64,000 nucleotides of DNA from contig NZ_JABACJ020000004.1 of the NCBI RefSeq assembly GCF_012524165.2, forward strand, positions 62,001-126,000, in the 5' to 3' direction. A program made the position numbers and the translations under genes. Origin of the DNA: Faecalicatena faecalis (lineage in GTDB: Bacteria > Bacillota > Clostridia > Lachnospirales > Lachnospiraceae). The notes beneath the pieces were generated by a model that saw nothing but the letters and a program-made list of their open reading frames with translations, was not told the DNA's origin and made no database searches. How positions within the stretch are numbered: the stretch's first letter is position 1; each line of letters begins with the position of its first letter. Below are positions 38,350 to 47,406 of the stretch, piece after piece.

Positions 38350-38364
38350 GTAAAAGTGGTGAGG
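38350..38364 (+). repeat. 15-bp direct repeat flanking the IS, right copy
   Basis: GTAAAAGTGGTGAGG, identical to 36637-36651. Confidence 0.7.
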
Positions 38365-38541
38365 AGTTAAATTGATATACATTGTCTAGGTTCATCTGAT
38401 ACAATAGAGAAGATATGGAACAGTTTCATTTTTTATTTATTTTCTCAAAAGAGTTCAAATCAAAAGACGTTGTTGAGTAATCAATTGTTCAGATGTGTCG
38501 AGTTAAAGCTTGCTGATTTTGGCAGTAAGGGGAAGGTTATT

Positions 38542-38598
38542 ATGAGTGATAAAATATACAAATTGAAGCAGTATCGCAAAAGTATTCAGGAAGATTAG
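38542..38598 (+). pseudogene. Decayed DUF1905 copy with internal deletion
   Basis: ATG 38542 opens MSDKIYKLKQ, matching the start of the intact DUF1905 protein at 36328 (MNDKVYEFEA), then jumps to YRKSIQED, which matches the LKSIQKK near its end. The DNA joins GAAGCAGT of the 5' part to AAAAGTAT of the 3' part, so about 190 bases are missing. It stops after 18 codons. Confidence 0.6.
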
Positions 38599-38645
38599 AA
38601 TGGTAAAATTCTATTACTGAAAAAAGAGTTAAAGGAAATTATAAG

Positions 38646-39467
38646 ATGTACTACCCAAGACAGATCCCCCAGTTATTAGACGAAACATACAGAAAAAATC
38701 TCACATACCATGAATATTGTATTGGTGATCTACAAGATTACATCATGTGTATATGGCATATCACATCTAAACAACGGCTGGTGAAGCCGGTTTTCAATAC
38801 AGTCTTGCCTGATGGATGTATTGACCTGCTGATAGATTTAAATACTCACATGATGGTATTTACTGGCTTTAGTAAAAATACAGAAACGGTTTCTTTAGAG
38901 GGCAGCATAAATTTAATGGGAATCCGTTTTAAGCCGGGAGCTGTTTACAGCCTGTTTCATGTCAAAGGTGATACAGTAATGGACCATACAGTAGCGTTTT
39001 CTGATATAGAAAAGAAGTATGATTTGTCGGCTGTTTTTCATACAACGGATATCTGGGAACAGATAGAGATTCTAAAGAATTATTTACGGTTTCATATTTC
39101 AAATGCAGACGATATCAGTTTTATCCGTTTTGTGGATGATTTATATTATAATCCAACAAATCAATGTGTCCGTGATATAGGTAAAACACTGGGTTACGAA
39201 AGCCGTCAGCTTCAAAGGGTATTTCTGAAACATTATGGGATTTCTCCGAAAGTATTATTGAATATTTTACGTCTGCATAAATGCGTGACACTATTGTTTG
39301 ATAAAAGCATAAGTTTACAGGATATTGCGGTAGAAAGTGGCTTTTATGACCAGGCCCATTTTATTAAAGAGATTAAAAGATATACTGGCATCCTGCCCAC
39401 AGCCCTATTAGAAAAATATAAAATATGTCCAATTTATACAATACACTCTGCCAATACTATTTTATAA
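38646..39467 (+). CDS. AraC-family transcriptional regulator
   Basis: 273 residues. The N-terminal part (residues about 15-125; VLPDGCIDLLIDL, MGIRFKPGAVYSLF) resembles the DUF6597-type sensing domain of AraC proteins. The C-terminal double helix-turn-helix (about 165-260) includes CVRDIGKTLGYESRQLQRVF and LQDIAVESGFYDQAHFIKE. It lies 31 bases before a VOC-family gene and probably regulates it. No strong ribosome site is visible before ATG 38646, apart from AAAGGAAA. Confidence 0.87.
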   Translation: MYYPRQIPQLLDETYRKNLTYHEYCIGDLQDYIMCIWHITSKQRLVKPVFNTVLPDGCIDLLIDLNTHMMVFTGFSKNTETVSLEGSINLMGIRFKPGAVYSLFHVKGDTVMDHTVAFSDIEKKYDLSAVFHTTDIWEQIEILKNYLRFHISNADDISFIRFVDDLYYNPTNQCVRDIGKTLGYESRQLQRVFLKHYGISPKVLLNILRLHKCVTLLFDKSISLQDIAVESGFYDQAHFIKEIKRYTGILPTALLEKYKICPIYTIHSANTIL

Positions 39468-39498
39468 TTATGGCGAAAAGAGAAAGGAGTGTATGATT

Positions 39499-39885
39499 AT
39501 GTATAAGACGATCACTACAAATATCATGGTGGATAGTGTAAAAGAAAGCATGGAGTTTTATGAGAAAAAATTGGGGTTTACACCCGTTGTTACAGTTCCA
39601 AATGAGTCGGAAGATTTTAACTTTGCGATTATTGTTAAGGATGATATTTCGATCATGTTCCAGTCAAAAGAATCATTGGAGGAAGAATATCCTAGTTTGC
39701 AGACAGATTTAATAAAGCCAGCATTTACTTTATTTATAACTGTTGATGATGTAAAAGAGCTTTATGAAGAATTGAAAGGGAATGTCGAGGTGGTTAAGGA
39801 ACTCCATCAGACCTTTTATGGGAAAGACGAATTTGCAGTTTTTGACAACAATCATAATATTCTTACCATTTCATCTCATGAATAA
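39499..39885 (+). CDS. VOC/glyoxalase-fold protein
   Basis: About 128 residues of the glyoxalase/bleomycin-resistance fold: two beta-alpha-beta-beta-beta halves, MVDSVKESMEFYEKKLGF at the start and TVDDVKELYEELKG in the second half, ending FAVFDNNHNILTIS. Metal ligands are not obvious. AGGAG at 39485-39489 fits ATG 39499 (9 bases) better than ATG 39493. Predicted to bind or modify a small molecule, perhaps an antibiotic; paired with the upstream AraC regulator. Confidence 0.85.
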   Translation: MYKTITTNIMVDSVKESMEFYEKKLGFTPVVTVPNESEDFNFAIIVKDDISIMFQSKESLEEEYPSLQTDLIKPAFTLFITVDDVKELYEELKGNVEVVKELHQTFYGKDEFAVFDNNHNILTISSHE

Positions 39886-39928
39886 AAGGTAGTAAGAAAA
39901 CAAAACTGATCAGAAATAGAATAATATG

Positions 39929-39962
39929 AATAAGGCAGATGTAGTTGCATCTGCCTTATTTG
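39929..39962 (+). terminator. Bidirectional terminator between VOC gene and glgX
   Basis: AATAAGGCAGATG / CATCTGCCTTATT, a perfect 13-bp stem (39929-39941, 39948-39960) with a 6-base loop and T/A residues on either side. It lies between converging genes. Confidence 0.85.
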
Positions 39963-40028
39963 TGCAACAAGGATCAACAAAATTCTTTATGGGGGCTTTC
40001 AACATGGTATCTTCCAAATCACGGTGTT

Positions 40029-42140
40029 TTATTCAGCCACGAATACAATCACGGACCGTCCCCCAAGCAGTACGCTGCCGTCTGCCATTGGCATCTGGCC
40101 CTCTGGAAATGTCGTATGTGCCGGATCCCCGGTATTGACTGCAATATGCCACCTTATCCCTTCCGGCAGTTCGGGCAGTATAAGCTCCAACGTCCGCCAG
40201 TAGGGATTGACAGCCACATAAACCACGTCCTCTTTCTGATTTTCTGCATCAAAGCCCGCGAACATGACACAGACAGTCCGGGATTCCGGGCTTGTATCCG
40301 GTGTCCATGGTGTCAGTCCATGAATACTGGTATTTGGAAAACCAAAGCTGCCTGCATCCAAGTCTTTTCTTATCACACGGTGTTTCTTGCGAAAGGCTAT
40401 CATATACCGGAAGAACCCGAACAGCTCCTGATTCGTCTCAAGCAGGCTCCAGTCCAGCCAGGAAATCTCATTATCCTGGCAGTAGGGATTGTTATTCCCG
40501 AACCGGGTATCTCCGAATTCATCTCCTGCGAGGAACATAGGAGTTCCGCGGCTGCACATCAGGACAGCACAGGCATTCCTCATCATCTTGAGGCGTAGTG
40601 CCAGTACTTCCGGATTATCTGTCTCACCTTCCACACCGCAGTTCCAACTGTTATTGTCGTTCGAACCGTCGGTGTTATTCCAGCCGTTTGCCTCGTTGTG
40701 TTTCTCGTTGTAGGAATAGAGGTCATTTAATGTAAATCCGTCGTGACAGGTAATAAAGTTAACGGATGCGCTCAAGCCTCTGGAGGCAGGGTCATAAAGG
40801 TCCGGTGATCCAAGCATCCTCTGTGCGGCAGCCTCTGCAAGCCCACCATCCCCTTTCAGGAAACGTCTCATATCATCTCTGTATTTTCCATTCCATTCGG
40901 CCCAGCGGCGCCAGGAAGGAAAGGAGCCAACCTGATAGAGGCCGCCAGCGTCCCAGGCTTCTGCAATTAGCTTCACCGTTCCCAGAATCGGGTCGAAAGC
41001 AAGGCTTCTTAATAATGGCGGCTGGTTCATAGGGGAGCCGTCTTCATTTCGTCCCAGGATGGATGCGAGGTCGAAGCGGAACCCGTCCACCCGGTAATCT
41101 GTCACCCAGTAGCGCAGACAGTCCAGAATCAATTGCTGTACTACAGGATGATTGCAGTTCAGGGTATTGCCACAGCCGCTGAAATTATAGTAATAGCCGT
41201 CCGGCGTGAGCATATAGTAAATATTGTTATCGAAGCCCTTGAAGCAGAAGCTTGGCCCCAGTTCATTTCCCTCGGCAGTATGATTGAATACCACATCTAG
41301 AATCACATCGATGCCATTGTCATGAAGCGCTTTGATAAGCTCCTTCAATTCGCGGCCTTCCCGGTTGTACTCAATGGAAGAGGCATAGCTGGTATTGGGG
41401 GCAAAGAAGCAGACAGAATTATATCCCCAGTAATCGATTAGTAGATGGTCATCCACCACACGTACATCCCTCATCTCATCAAATTCAAATACTGGCATTA
41501 GTTCAACAGCGTTGATGCCCAGCTCTTTCAGATAAGGGATCTTGTCATTGAGTCCGAGAAAAGTACCGGGACAGCAGACTCCTGAGGAAGTATCTTTTGT
41601 AAAACCGCGCACATGGGTCTCATAGATGATTAGGTCTTCCATTGGAATCTGCGGCTGCTTTTCCAGGCCCCAGTCAAAGTTGTTGCGCACCACCCTGGCA
41701 CGGTAGCCATGCTCGCAGCAGTTAGTGACGCCCCAACGGCTCTGGCCTGTTACGGCTCTTGCGTAGGGGTCTAAAAGAATCTTGGTCTTATCGAATCGAA
41801 GCCCTTTTTGTTCATCGTAAGGGCCATCCAAACGGTAAGCATATTCAAATTCTTCAATATCCAGGCCGAATACGATCATGGAATAGACAAAGCCGATTTT
41901 ATAGTTTTCGGGAAATCTAAGGGCCGCAAAGGGCTCCTCTGCCATGCGGTGGAAAAGCAGCAGTTCGCAGGAAGTGGCACCGTGTGACTGGATGGTAAAA
42001 TTCACCCCGCCAGGGATGATGGTTGCCCCAAAGGTATTGAAAAATCCAGGCCGTACCTGAAAGCCTTCGATGGTATCTAAAGGCTGAAGCTGGTCGGTGG
42101 GGACAAGGGACAAGTCAGTAGCGTGTACAGTCATATACAT
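40029..42140 (-). CDS. glgX: Glycogen debranching enzyme (isoamylase type)
   Basis: 703-residue GH13 isoamylase/GlgX-type enzyme that cleaves alpha-1,6 branches of glycogen or limit dextrins. An N-terminal CBM48-like domain (residues about 20-120) is followed by the GH13 barrel with the four conserved regions: DVVFNHTAEG, GFRFDLASIL (nucleophile Asp), LIAEAWDAGG (acid/base Glu) and FITCHDGFTL. Length and motif order match the family. Preceded on its strand by AAGGATATG-type sequence at the ATG. No other glycogen genes are in the window; the NarL-type pair upstream is on the same strand. Confidence 0.92.
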   Translation of the reverse strand: MYMTVHATDLSLVPTDQLQPLDTIEGFQVRPGFFNTFGATIIPGGVNFTIQSHGATSCELLLFHRMAEEPFAALRFPENYKIGFVYSMIVFGLDIEEFEYAYRLDGPYDEQKGLRFDKTKILLDPYARAVTGQSRWGVTNCCEHGYRARVVRNNFDWGLEKQPQIPMEDLIIYETHVRGFTKDTSSGVCCPGTFLGLNDKIPYLKELGINAVELMPVFEFDEMRDVRVVDDHLLIDYWGYNSVCFFAPNTSYASSIEYNREGRELKELIKALHDNGIDVILDVVFNHTAEGNELGPSFCFKGFDNNIYYMLTPDGYYYNFSGCGNTLNCNHPVVQQLILDCLRYWVTDYRVDGFRFDLASILGRNEDGSPMNQPPLLRSLAFDPILGTVKLIAEAWDAGGLYQVGSFPSWRRWAEWNGKYRDDMRRFLKGDGGLAEAAAQRMLGSPDLYDPASRGLSASVNFITCHDGFTLNDLYSYNEKHNEANGWNNTDGSNDNNSWNCGVEGETDNPEVLALRLKMMRNACAVLMCSRGTPMFLAGDEFGDTRFGNNNPYCQDNEISWLDWSLLETNQELFGFFRYMIAFRKKHRVIRKDLDAGSFGFPNTSIHGLTPWTPDTSPESRTVCVMFAGFDAENQKEDVVYVAVNPYWRTLELILPELPEGIRWHIAVNTGDPAHTTFPEGQMPMADGSVLLGGRSVIVFVAE

Positions 42141-42233
42141 ATCCTTTCTTCCGCAGAAAATGCAGATGGCGGAATCCTTTTTGAAAATAGGTCAAATAGT
42201 TGATGAAAGATACCGGATGAAGGCTAAAATACG

Positions 42234-42857
42234 TCAGGATTTGTGCTGGTAAAAAAATACCGCAACCTGGGTACGGTCGCGCAGGTTCAGTTTTTCAAGA
42301 ATCGCACTCAGATAATTCCTTACCGTTCCCTCACTCAGATAGAGCCTTGAGGCAATCTCTTTATTGCTCATTCCCTCGGCGATCAATCCGATGATTTCCA
42401 ATTCTCTGTCGTTGATGTCATAATCCTCATAACAAAAGGACTGCTTCTTCTGCAGTAGAGAGGGAATCTTCGATACGATCTCATTGCCAAATACCGTCTG
42501 TCCTGAAAAAACTGCCTGGATGGCCGGCACGATATTTTGATAATCCTGTTTTAACAGATATCCTTTTGCACCCAGTTTCAACGCCTTGATAATGTATTCA
42601 TCATCGGAAAAAGTAGTAAGCAGAAGAATTCGTGCATCTGGGAATTCCCTCAAGATCTCGGCAGAAGCCTCGAGCCCGTTCATTTCCTTCATACGGATGT
42701 CCATCAGAAGTACATCTGGTTGAAACTTACGATATAGGGAAACCGCTTCCGTTCCGTCACTGCCGCAGGCTGGGACATGAAGTCCTTTAGTTGCCTCCAG
42801 AATTGTCTTCAATGCCCCTGCTACAAGGCAGTCGTCATCTACAATTAAAATGTTCAT
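42234..42857 (-). CDS. NarL/LuxR-family response regulator
   Basis: About 207 residues. The receiver begins MNILIVDDDCLVAG with acceptor Asp in VLLMDIRMKEMNG near residue 53; the LuxR-type helix-turn-helix is INDRELEIIGLIAEGMSNKE followed by IASRLYLSEGTVRNYL. ATG 42857 has AAAGGCGAG upstream; the longer in-frame start at 42926 lies inside the kinase gene. Its gene follows the kinase on the minus strand. glgX is next downstream, but a link is unproven. Confidence 0.92.
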   Translation of the reverse strand: MNILIVDDDCLVAGALKTILEATKGLHVPACGSDGTEAVSLYRKFQPDVLLMDIRMKEMNGLEASAEILREFPDARILLLTTFSDDEYIIKALKLGAKGYLLKQDYQNIVPAIQAVFSGQTVFGNEIVSKIPSLLQKKQSFCYEDYDINDRELEIIGLIAEGMSNKEIASRLYLSEGTVRNYLSAILEKLNLRDRTQVAVFFYQHKS

Positions 42858-42885
42858 TTTTACTCGCCTTTCGTCAAAAATTATT

Positions 42886-43953
42886 TTATTGTTCCTTTGG
42901 AACTGTAATAAATATCTTAAATCCATTCTGTGTCTGAACCTGCATATTGCCTTTTAATGCCTGGATGCGTTCCTTCATATTAATTAGCCCGATTCCGGTA
43001 TCAGATAACACAGCCTCTGTTCCGTTATCCTCGATGCATAACTGATATAGGGCAGGATGCTCACGCATGACCAGCCGGACCTGGGTGGCATTGCTGTGTT
43101 TGATGATATTGGACAGAGCTTCCTTTGTAATACTGATAAAACTATACTTAATGTCCCTGGGAATCTCCCTGTCCATATCATATTGAAAGGAGACCGGGCA
43201 GAAGGTAAAATCCTTGAGAAGACTTAAGACAGCCTCTTTTAAGTTTATGGCCTCATCGTGCAGGTCATGCACACTGCTGCGGATACTGTCCATTGCAGAA
43301 TTCAGAGTGGAATCTAAGGTATCTAATGGTTCGGCTAAAGCAGAAGTTTGATTCACTGCCTTTAAGGCACCTACCATCAGGATAGAGCGGGAGAGGAGAT
43401 GCCCCACATTGTCATGAATCTCCCGGGCAATCCGATTGCGTTCCTTTAGAGTCGCGGTATAGATTTCATAATCTTGCTTTTCGAGAAGGATATGGTTTTT
43501 CTCGGTAAGCAGCAGGTTCGATTCTCTGCTGTCATCCCGGGTATGTCGGTATAAGGAATCTAACTGTTCATAATCTCTTGTGTTCTGTTCCATAAAGTAA
43601 GCCAGAATTCCTCCGAATATGCAGAGGCAGAATGGAAAATAATTCACGTCTTTGAGACAGAAAAAGTAAAGTGCAGCACAGCCTCCTGCCAGTATCAGCG
43701 CGTAATATCTCCTTCGGAAAAGTAGGTAGGAAACAGCAGGAAGGAAGTATAAAAATGTCGGATTGATCCATGCAGCAGCCAGAAAAAGAAAAGAACATAG
43801 CAGAAGAATTCCACGGCTCTCTATAAAATAATCCATGCAGCACAGAATCAGAGCGGCCAGGAATGCCAGTACATAGAAAAAATCCGCACGGACAGTAAAG
43901 AGTGTAAAAAAACAGTAAATGAATAATAGACAAGTATCTTTTATATTTCTCAT
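42886..43953 (-). CDS. NarX/DesK-type sensor histidine kinase
   Basis: About 355 residues. The N-terminal third has roughly six hydrophobic segments (residues about 8-140), then a coiled region and the HisKA_3 motif RNRIAREIHDNVGHLLSRS. The HATPase part has TKEALSNIIKHSNATQV and DTGIGLINMKERI. AAGGAG lies 6 bases before ATG 43953. Partner of the downstream NarL-type regulator. The signal is unknown; membrane or cell-wall stress is common for this class. Confidence 0.9.
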   Translation of the reverse strand: MRNIKDTCLLFIYCFFTLFTVRADFFYVLAFLAALILCCMDYFIESRGILLLCSFLFLAAAWINPTFLYFLPAVSYLLFRRRYYALILAGGCAALYFFCLKDVNYFPFCLCIFGGILAYFMEQNTRDYEQLDSLYRHTRDDSRESNLLLTEKNHILLEKQDYEIYTATLKERNRIAREIHDNVGHLLSRSILMVGALKAVNQTSALAEPLDTLDSTLNSAMDSIRSSVHDLHDEAINLKEAVLSLLKDFTFCPVSFQYDMDREIPRDIKYSFISITKEALSNIIKHSNATQVRLVMREHPALYQLCIEDNGTEAVLSDTGIGLINMKERIQALKGNMQVQTQNGFKIFITVPKEQ

Positions 43954-44292
43954 GGAAGTCTCCTTCGTGCCGATAGCGAAAATCAAAAATAAGTTATCCT
44001 CAGTATAACACGAATTCAAAACTCATGAAAGTCTTGTGAAACAAATCTGTTTTGCGAAACAAATCAAGAATCAGAGGATAGTGACGCGCTTTAGCCGCGG
44101 AATGGATAGGAAAATTGGCGTCCTCCTTCATTTGTTCCGCGGCTAAAGCGCATAATTAATTTTAGAATTTTATAGTACGACTCCACTTGTAACGCTTCAT
44201 CCCTCATGTTATGATTAAATCGTTCGAGGGTGATATTTGTTTCGTATAGCAGTATTTTCTTCCTTTCAACATATAAAGGAGGACATAAGTCT
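43954..44292 (+). other. Intergenic region between divergent genes
   Basis: Contains a perfect 17-bp inverted repeat (44086-44151), AT-rich sequence likely to hold both divergent promoters, and AAAGGAGG at 44276-44283 serving ATG 44293. No gene seen. Confidence 0.6.
44086..44151 (+). repeat. Perfect 17-bp inverted repeat with 32-base spacer
   Basis: GCGCTTTAGCCGCGGAA (44086-44102) is exactly complementary to 44135-44151. There is no T run after either arm. GC-rich arms in an AT-rich intergenic region stand out. Nature unknown: small hairpin element or regulatory structure. Confidence 0.85.
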
Positions 44293-45300
44293 ATGATGCA
44301 ACAAAAACAGCAGCAGTAACCCATTAGAAAAGCTCTTTCCCGGGAGGAATATCTTCGTTCACTTGCGGCCAGCAATGAACGTCTGAACATCTGCCTGACT
44401 AATGATTATGCTTTTCGGAAAGTTTTCAAGAATCCTAAAGTCACAAAAGGTTTTTTGATGGCAGTTATGGAGTTAAAGGAAGAGGAGATTGTCCGGCTCG
44501 AAATTCTTGACCTATCCGAAGCCGGAGAGATGGAGGATGAGAAAGAAGGAATCCTTGATATCAAACTCCATCTGAATGATTCCCGGAAGATTAATATCGA
44601 ACTGCAGAACCGCTATCAGGAGGATTGGTCGGAACGGAGCTTATTCTACAATTGCAGGATGTTTACAGAAGGGTTTCTGCATGGAAATACATATGGAGAG
44701 ATGGAGCCATGTATCCATATCGGAATCTTAAATTTTTCGTATATGGAGAGTCCAGGATTCCATCACCGGATTCTGCTGATGGATGACAAGACGAAGGAAG
44801 TCTACAGTAGTAAATTTATTTTCCATGTGATAGAATTAAAAAAACTGGAAAGCACATGCCGGGATGGAGGGGACCAGGACCTTTATCACTGGGCGAAGAT
44901 GCTGGCGGCAACGGACTGGGAGGCAATATATATGGAAGCAAGGGAGAATCCTTATATGGAAGCAGCAAAAGATGAGATGGAGAAGATCAATCAAAGCGAG
45001 ATGGAACGGTATCTCTATCTTCGCAGAGAGATGGCCATCAGTGATGAAATCAGCAGGATAAGGACGGCTACAAATCAGGGGATAAGAGAGGGAATTGAAA
45101 AGGGGGAGTTATTAAAGTTAATTGCACTAATCAGGAAAAAATATGACAAAGGAATATCTCCTGCAGAGGCCGCGGAGGCGTTGGAGGAACCTGTAGAGAC
45201 GATTCAGGACATTTGTCATGCCGATGTTGTGACGGATGACACTACTATCCGGTGTGAGATTCCTTTATACTGTAATTATAGAAAACCGGTTGGGGAGTGA
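44293..45300 (+). pseudogene. Rpn-family (PD-(D/E)XK) nuclease/transposase-like gene, nonsense-interrupted
   Basis: ATG 44293 follows AAAGGAGG, but codon 9 is TAA (44317-44319), where CAA would continue a glutamine run. The same frame then runs open to 45300. It includes the family start (REEYLRSLAASNERLNICL, TNDYAFRKVFKNPK) and the PD-(D/E)XK segment DIKLHLNDSRKINIELQNR. The next in-frame ATG is at 44455, which would drop the conserved N-terminus. The gene is either inactivated or needs readthrough. Family members promote recombination or act as nucleases. Confidence 0.75.
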
Positions 45301-45341
45301 TGCATAGACAACCACGCAGACCGGACATAGGAGGAAAGAAC

Positions 45342-46271
45342 ATGATCAAGATAAATAATCTAGTAAAAAGTTATGGCAGTCTAGTAGCATTGGACCACCT
45401 GAACCTGGAAATAAAAGAGGGTGAGATCTTTGGTCTTCTGGGACCGAACGGCTCAGGAAAGACGACAGCGATCAGTTGTATGCTGGCACTATTGAAATAT
45501 GAAAAGGGCACTGTAGAAATCATGGGGGAGAAGATGGCCCCCGATAATTATAAGGTGAAGCAGCAGATTGGTATTGTGCTGCAGAATGTAGCGGTATTTG
45601 ATGAGCTGACAGTTTATGAAAATATTGATTATTTCTGTGGGCTGTATGTGAAGGAGAAGGGGCGAAGGAAAGAACTGGTGGAGGAAGCCATCCATTTTGT
45701 GGGGCTGGAGGAATATGTGAAGATACGTCCGAAGAAATTGTCGGGAGGGCTCTTAAGGCGTCTGAATATCGCCTGTGGAATCGCACATAAGCCCCGCCTG
45801 ATTATCCTGGATGAACCGACGGTGGCGGTAGATCCGCAGAGCAGGAACCGGATTCTGGAAGGGATTCAGGAGTTGAACCGACAGGGGTCCACAATTATCT
45901 ACACCTCTCATTATATGGAAGAGGTGGAGCAGATCTGTACCCGGATCGCCATCATGGACCACGGCAGAAGCATTGCAGTAGGGACGACGGAAGAATTAAA
46001 GTCAATGATCAAGACGGGCGAGACAGTGACCATAGAGGCAGCGGTACTGGAGAAGGAGCAGATTCAGGCAGTCAGGAATCTTCCACATGTATTTGATGTG
46101 AAGTACGAGTCACAGGTGCTCACTGTGCGCTGTACGGGGGCAAAGCATAACCTGGTCAGGATCCTGAATTATCTGCAGGATGAGAATATTTCTTTCGGAA
46201 GAGTCTTCTCTGAACTGCCTACGTTAAATGATGTTTTCCTGGAAATCACGGGAAAAGAACTGAGGGATTAG
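45342..46271 (+). CDS. ABC transporter ATP-binding protein
   Basis: About 309 residues, ATPase of a three-gene exporter. Walker A GPNGSGKTT, signature LSGGLLRR (Leu-Leu in place of the usual Gln), Walker B LIILDEPT, VDPQSR dimer loop and switch TSHYM are present. A C-terminal domain of about 90 residues follows. AGGAGG at 45329-45334 supports ATG 45342. The two ABC-2 permeases downstream suggest export of a lipid, antibiotic or polysaccharide precursor. Confidence 0.9.
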   Translation: MIKINNLVKSYGSLVALDHLNLEIKEGEIFGLLGPNGSGKTTAISCMLALLKYEKGTVEIMGEKMAPDNYKVKQQIGIVLQNVAVFDELTVYENIDYFCGLYVKEKGRRKELVEEAIHFVGLEEYVKIRPKKLSGGLLRRLNIACGIAHKPRLIILDEPTVAVDPQSRNRILEGIQELNRQGSTIIYTSHYMEEVEQICTRIAIMDHGRSIAVGTTEELKSMIKTGETVTIEAAVLEKEQIQAVRNLPHVFDVKYESQVLTVRCTGAKHNLVRILNYLQDENISFGRVFSELPTLNDVFLEITGKELRD

Positions 46272-46281
46272 GAGGGAGCTT

Positions 46282-47406
46282 ATGTTACATTTAATGAAAT
46301 ATGACGTGAAAGTGAAGCTTAAGAATTTCAACGAGATCTTCTGGCCTCTGATTTTTCCGCTGATACTGGCGACATTTTTCTATATTTCCTTTGGGAAAGC
46401 GGATGAGGCGGACTTCGAGACGGTGCCGGCAGCAGTGGTGGTTTCGCAGGAGAAGGATGACGCATTTCTGGAATTCCTGAATGGGGTGGAATCGGATGAC
46501 TCCAGGCTGATCCAGATTAAAGAGATGAAGGAAAAGGATGCCTTAAAGGCTTTGAAGGATAAGAAGGTAGCAGGCATCTATTATGCAGGAGAGACACCGT
46601 CACTGACTGTAGGCGGCGTCGGAATCGAGGAGAGCATTCTTCAGGCCCTGTTGGATAGTTATGGGGATGCAAAGACGACGATGGAAAATATTGCCGCAGA
46701 TCATCCGGAGGGACTTGGTGCGGCGGCAGCACAGCTGGAAAATTATGAGGAGCTGGTGACTCAGGTCTCACTCGGCGGAAAGACAACGGACGGTAACGCA
46801 GCCTCTTTCTATGCACTGATTGCTATGGCATGTCTGTATGGCTGTTTTATCGGATTTGGATCGGCAATGACGCTGCAGGCAAACCTGTCGGCTCTGGCGG
46901 CACGGCGGTGTGTGACTCCGACCCATAAGATGAAGCTGATCCTCTCGGAAATGGTGACGGCATTCGGACTGCATTTTATCAACGTCGTGATTCTGATTTT
47001 ATATCTGCGTTATGGGCTTCATATGGAATTCACGGGAGAAATGCCGAAGATGCTGCTTGTATCCTTCGTTGGATGCATGATCGGGGTCTCCATGGGGCTT
47101 TTTATCAGCAGTCTTGGAAGGATGGGAGAAGGCGTAAAGGTTGCCCTGATTCTGGGAGTCTCGATGATCTGCAGTTTCCTGGCAGGATTGATGAATGGAA
47201 ACGTGAAAGACACGGTGGATAGAAGCTTCCCGATCATCAACCGCATCAACCCGGCAGCGCTGATTGCGGATGCATTTTACTGTATCAATGTCTATGATGA
47301 CCCGGCGCGGTATACGCGGAATCTGGTGACACTGGTCATCATGTCGGCGGTGCTGACAATCGGCTCATTTCTGGTGGTCAGGAGGGAACGTTATGACAGT
47401 ATTTAA
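46282..47406 (+). CDS. ABC-2 type permease (first of pair)
   Basis: 374 residues. One N-terminal helix (about 18-38), an outer domain of roughly 130 residues, then five helices between about 170 and 370, including the last before the RRERYDSI end. This is the ABC2_membrane_3/YhgE-like layout. It overlaps the second permease by 14 bases and starts 10 bases after the ATPase, so the three genes form one translation-coupled operon. Confidence 0.87.
   Translation: MLHLMKYDVKVKLKNFNEIFWPLIFPLILATFFYISFGKADEADFETVPAAVVVSQEKDDAFLEFLNGVESDDSRLIQIKEMKEKDALKALKDKKVAGIYYAGETPSLTVGGVGIEESILQALLDSYGDAKTTMENIAADHPEGLGAAAAQLENYEELVTQVSLGGKTTDGNAASFYALIAMACLYGCFIGFGSAMTLQANLSALAARRCVTPTHKMKLILSEMVTAFGLHFINVVILILYLRYGLHMEFTGEMPKMLLVSFVGCMIGVSMGLFISSLGRMGEGVKVALILGVSMICSFLAGLMNGNVKDTVDRSFPIINRINPAALIADAFYCINVYDDPARYTRNLVTLVIMSAVLTIGSFLVVRRERYDSI

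Noticed and set aside
39945..40598. 217-codon open frame opposite the glgX 3' end
   Set aside because: Antisense to conserved glgX sequence; it starts inside a terminator hairpin.
44091..44390. 99-codon minus-strand frame through the inverted repeat
   Set aside because: Crosses the hairpin and the 5' end of the Rpn-type gene; no protein-like pattern.
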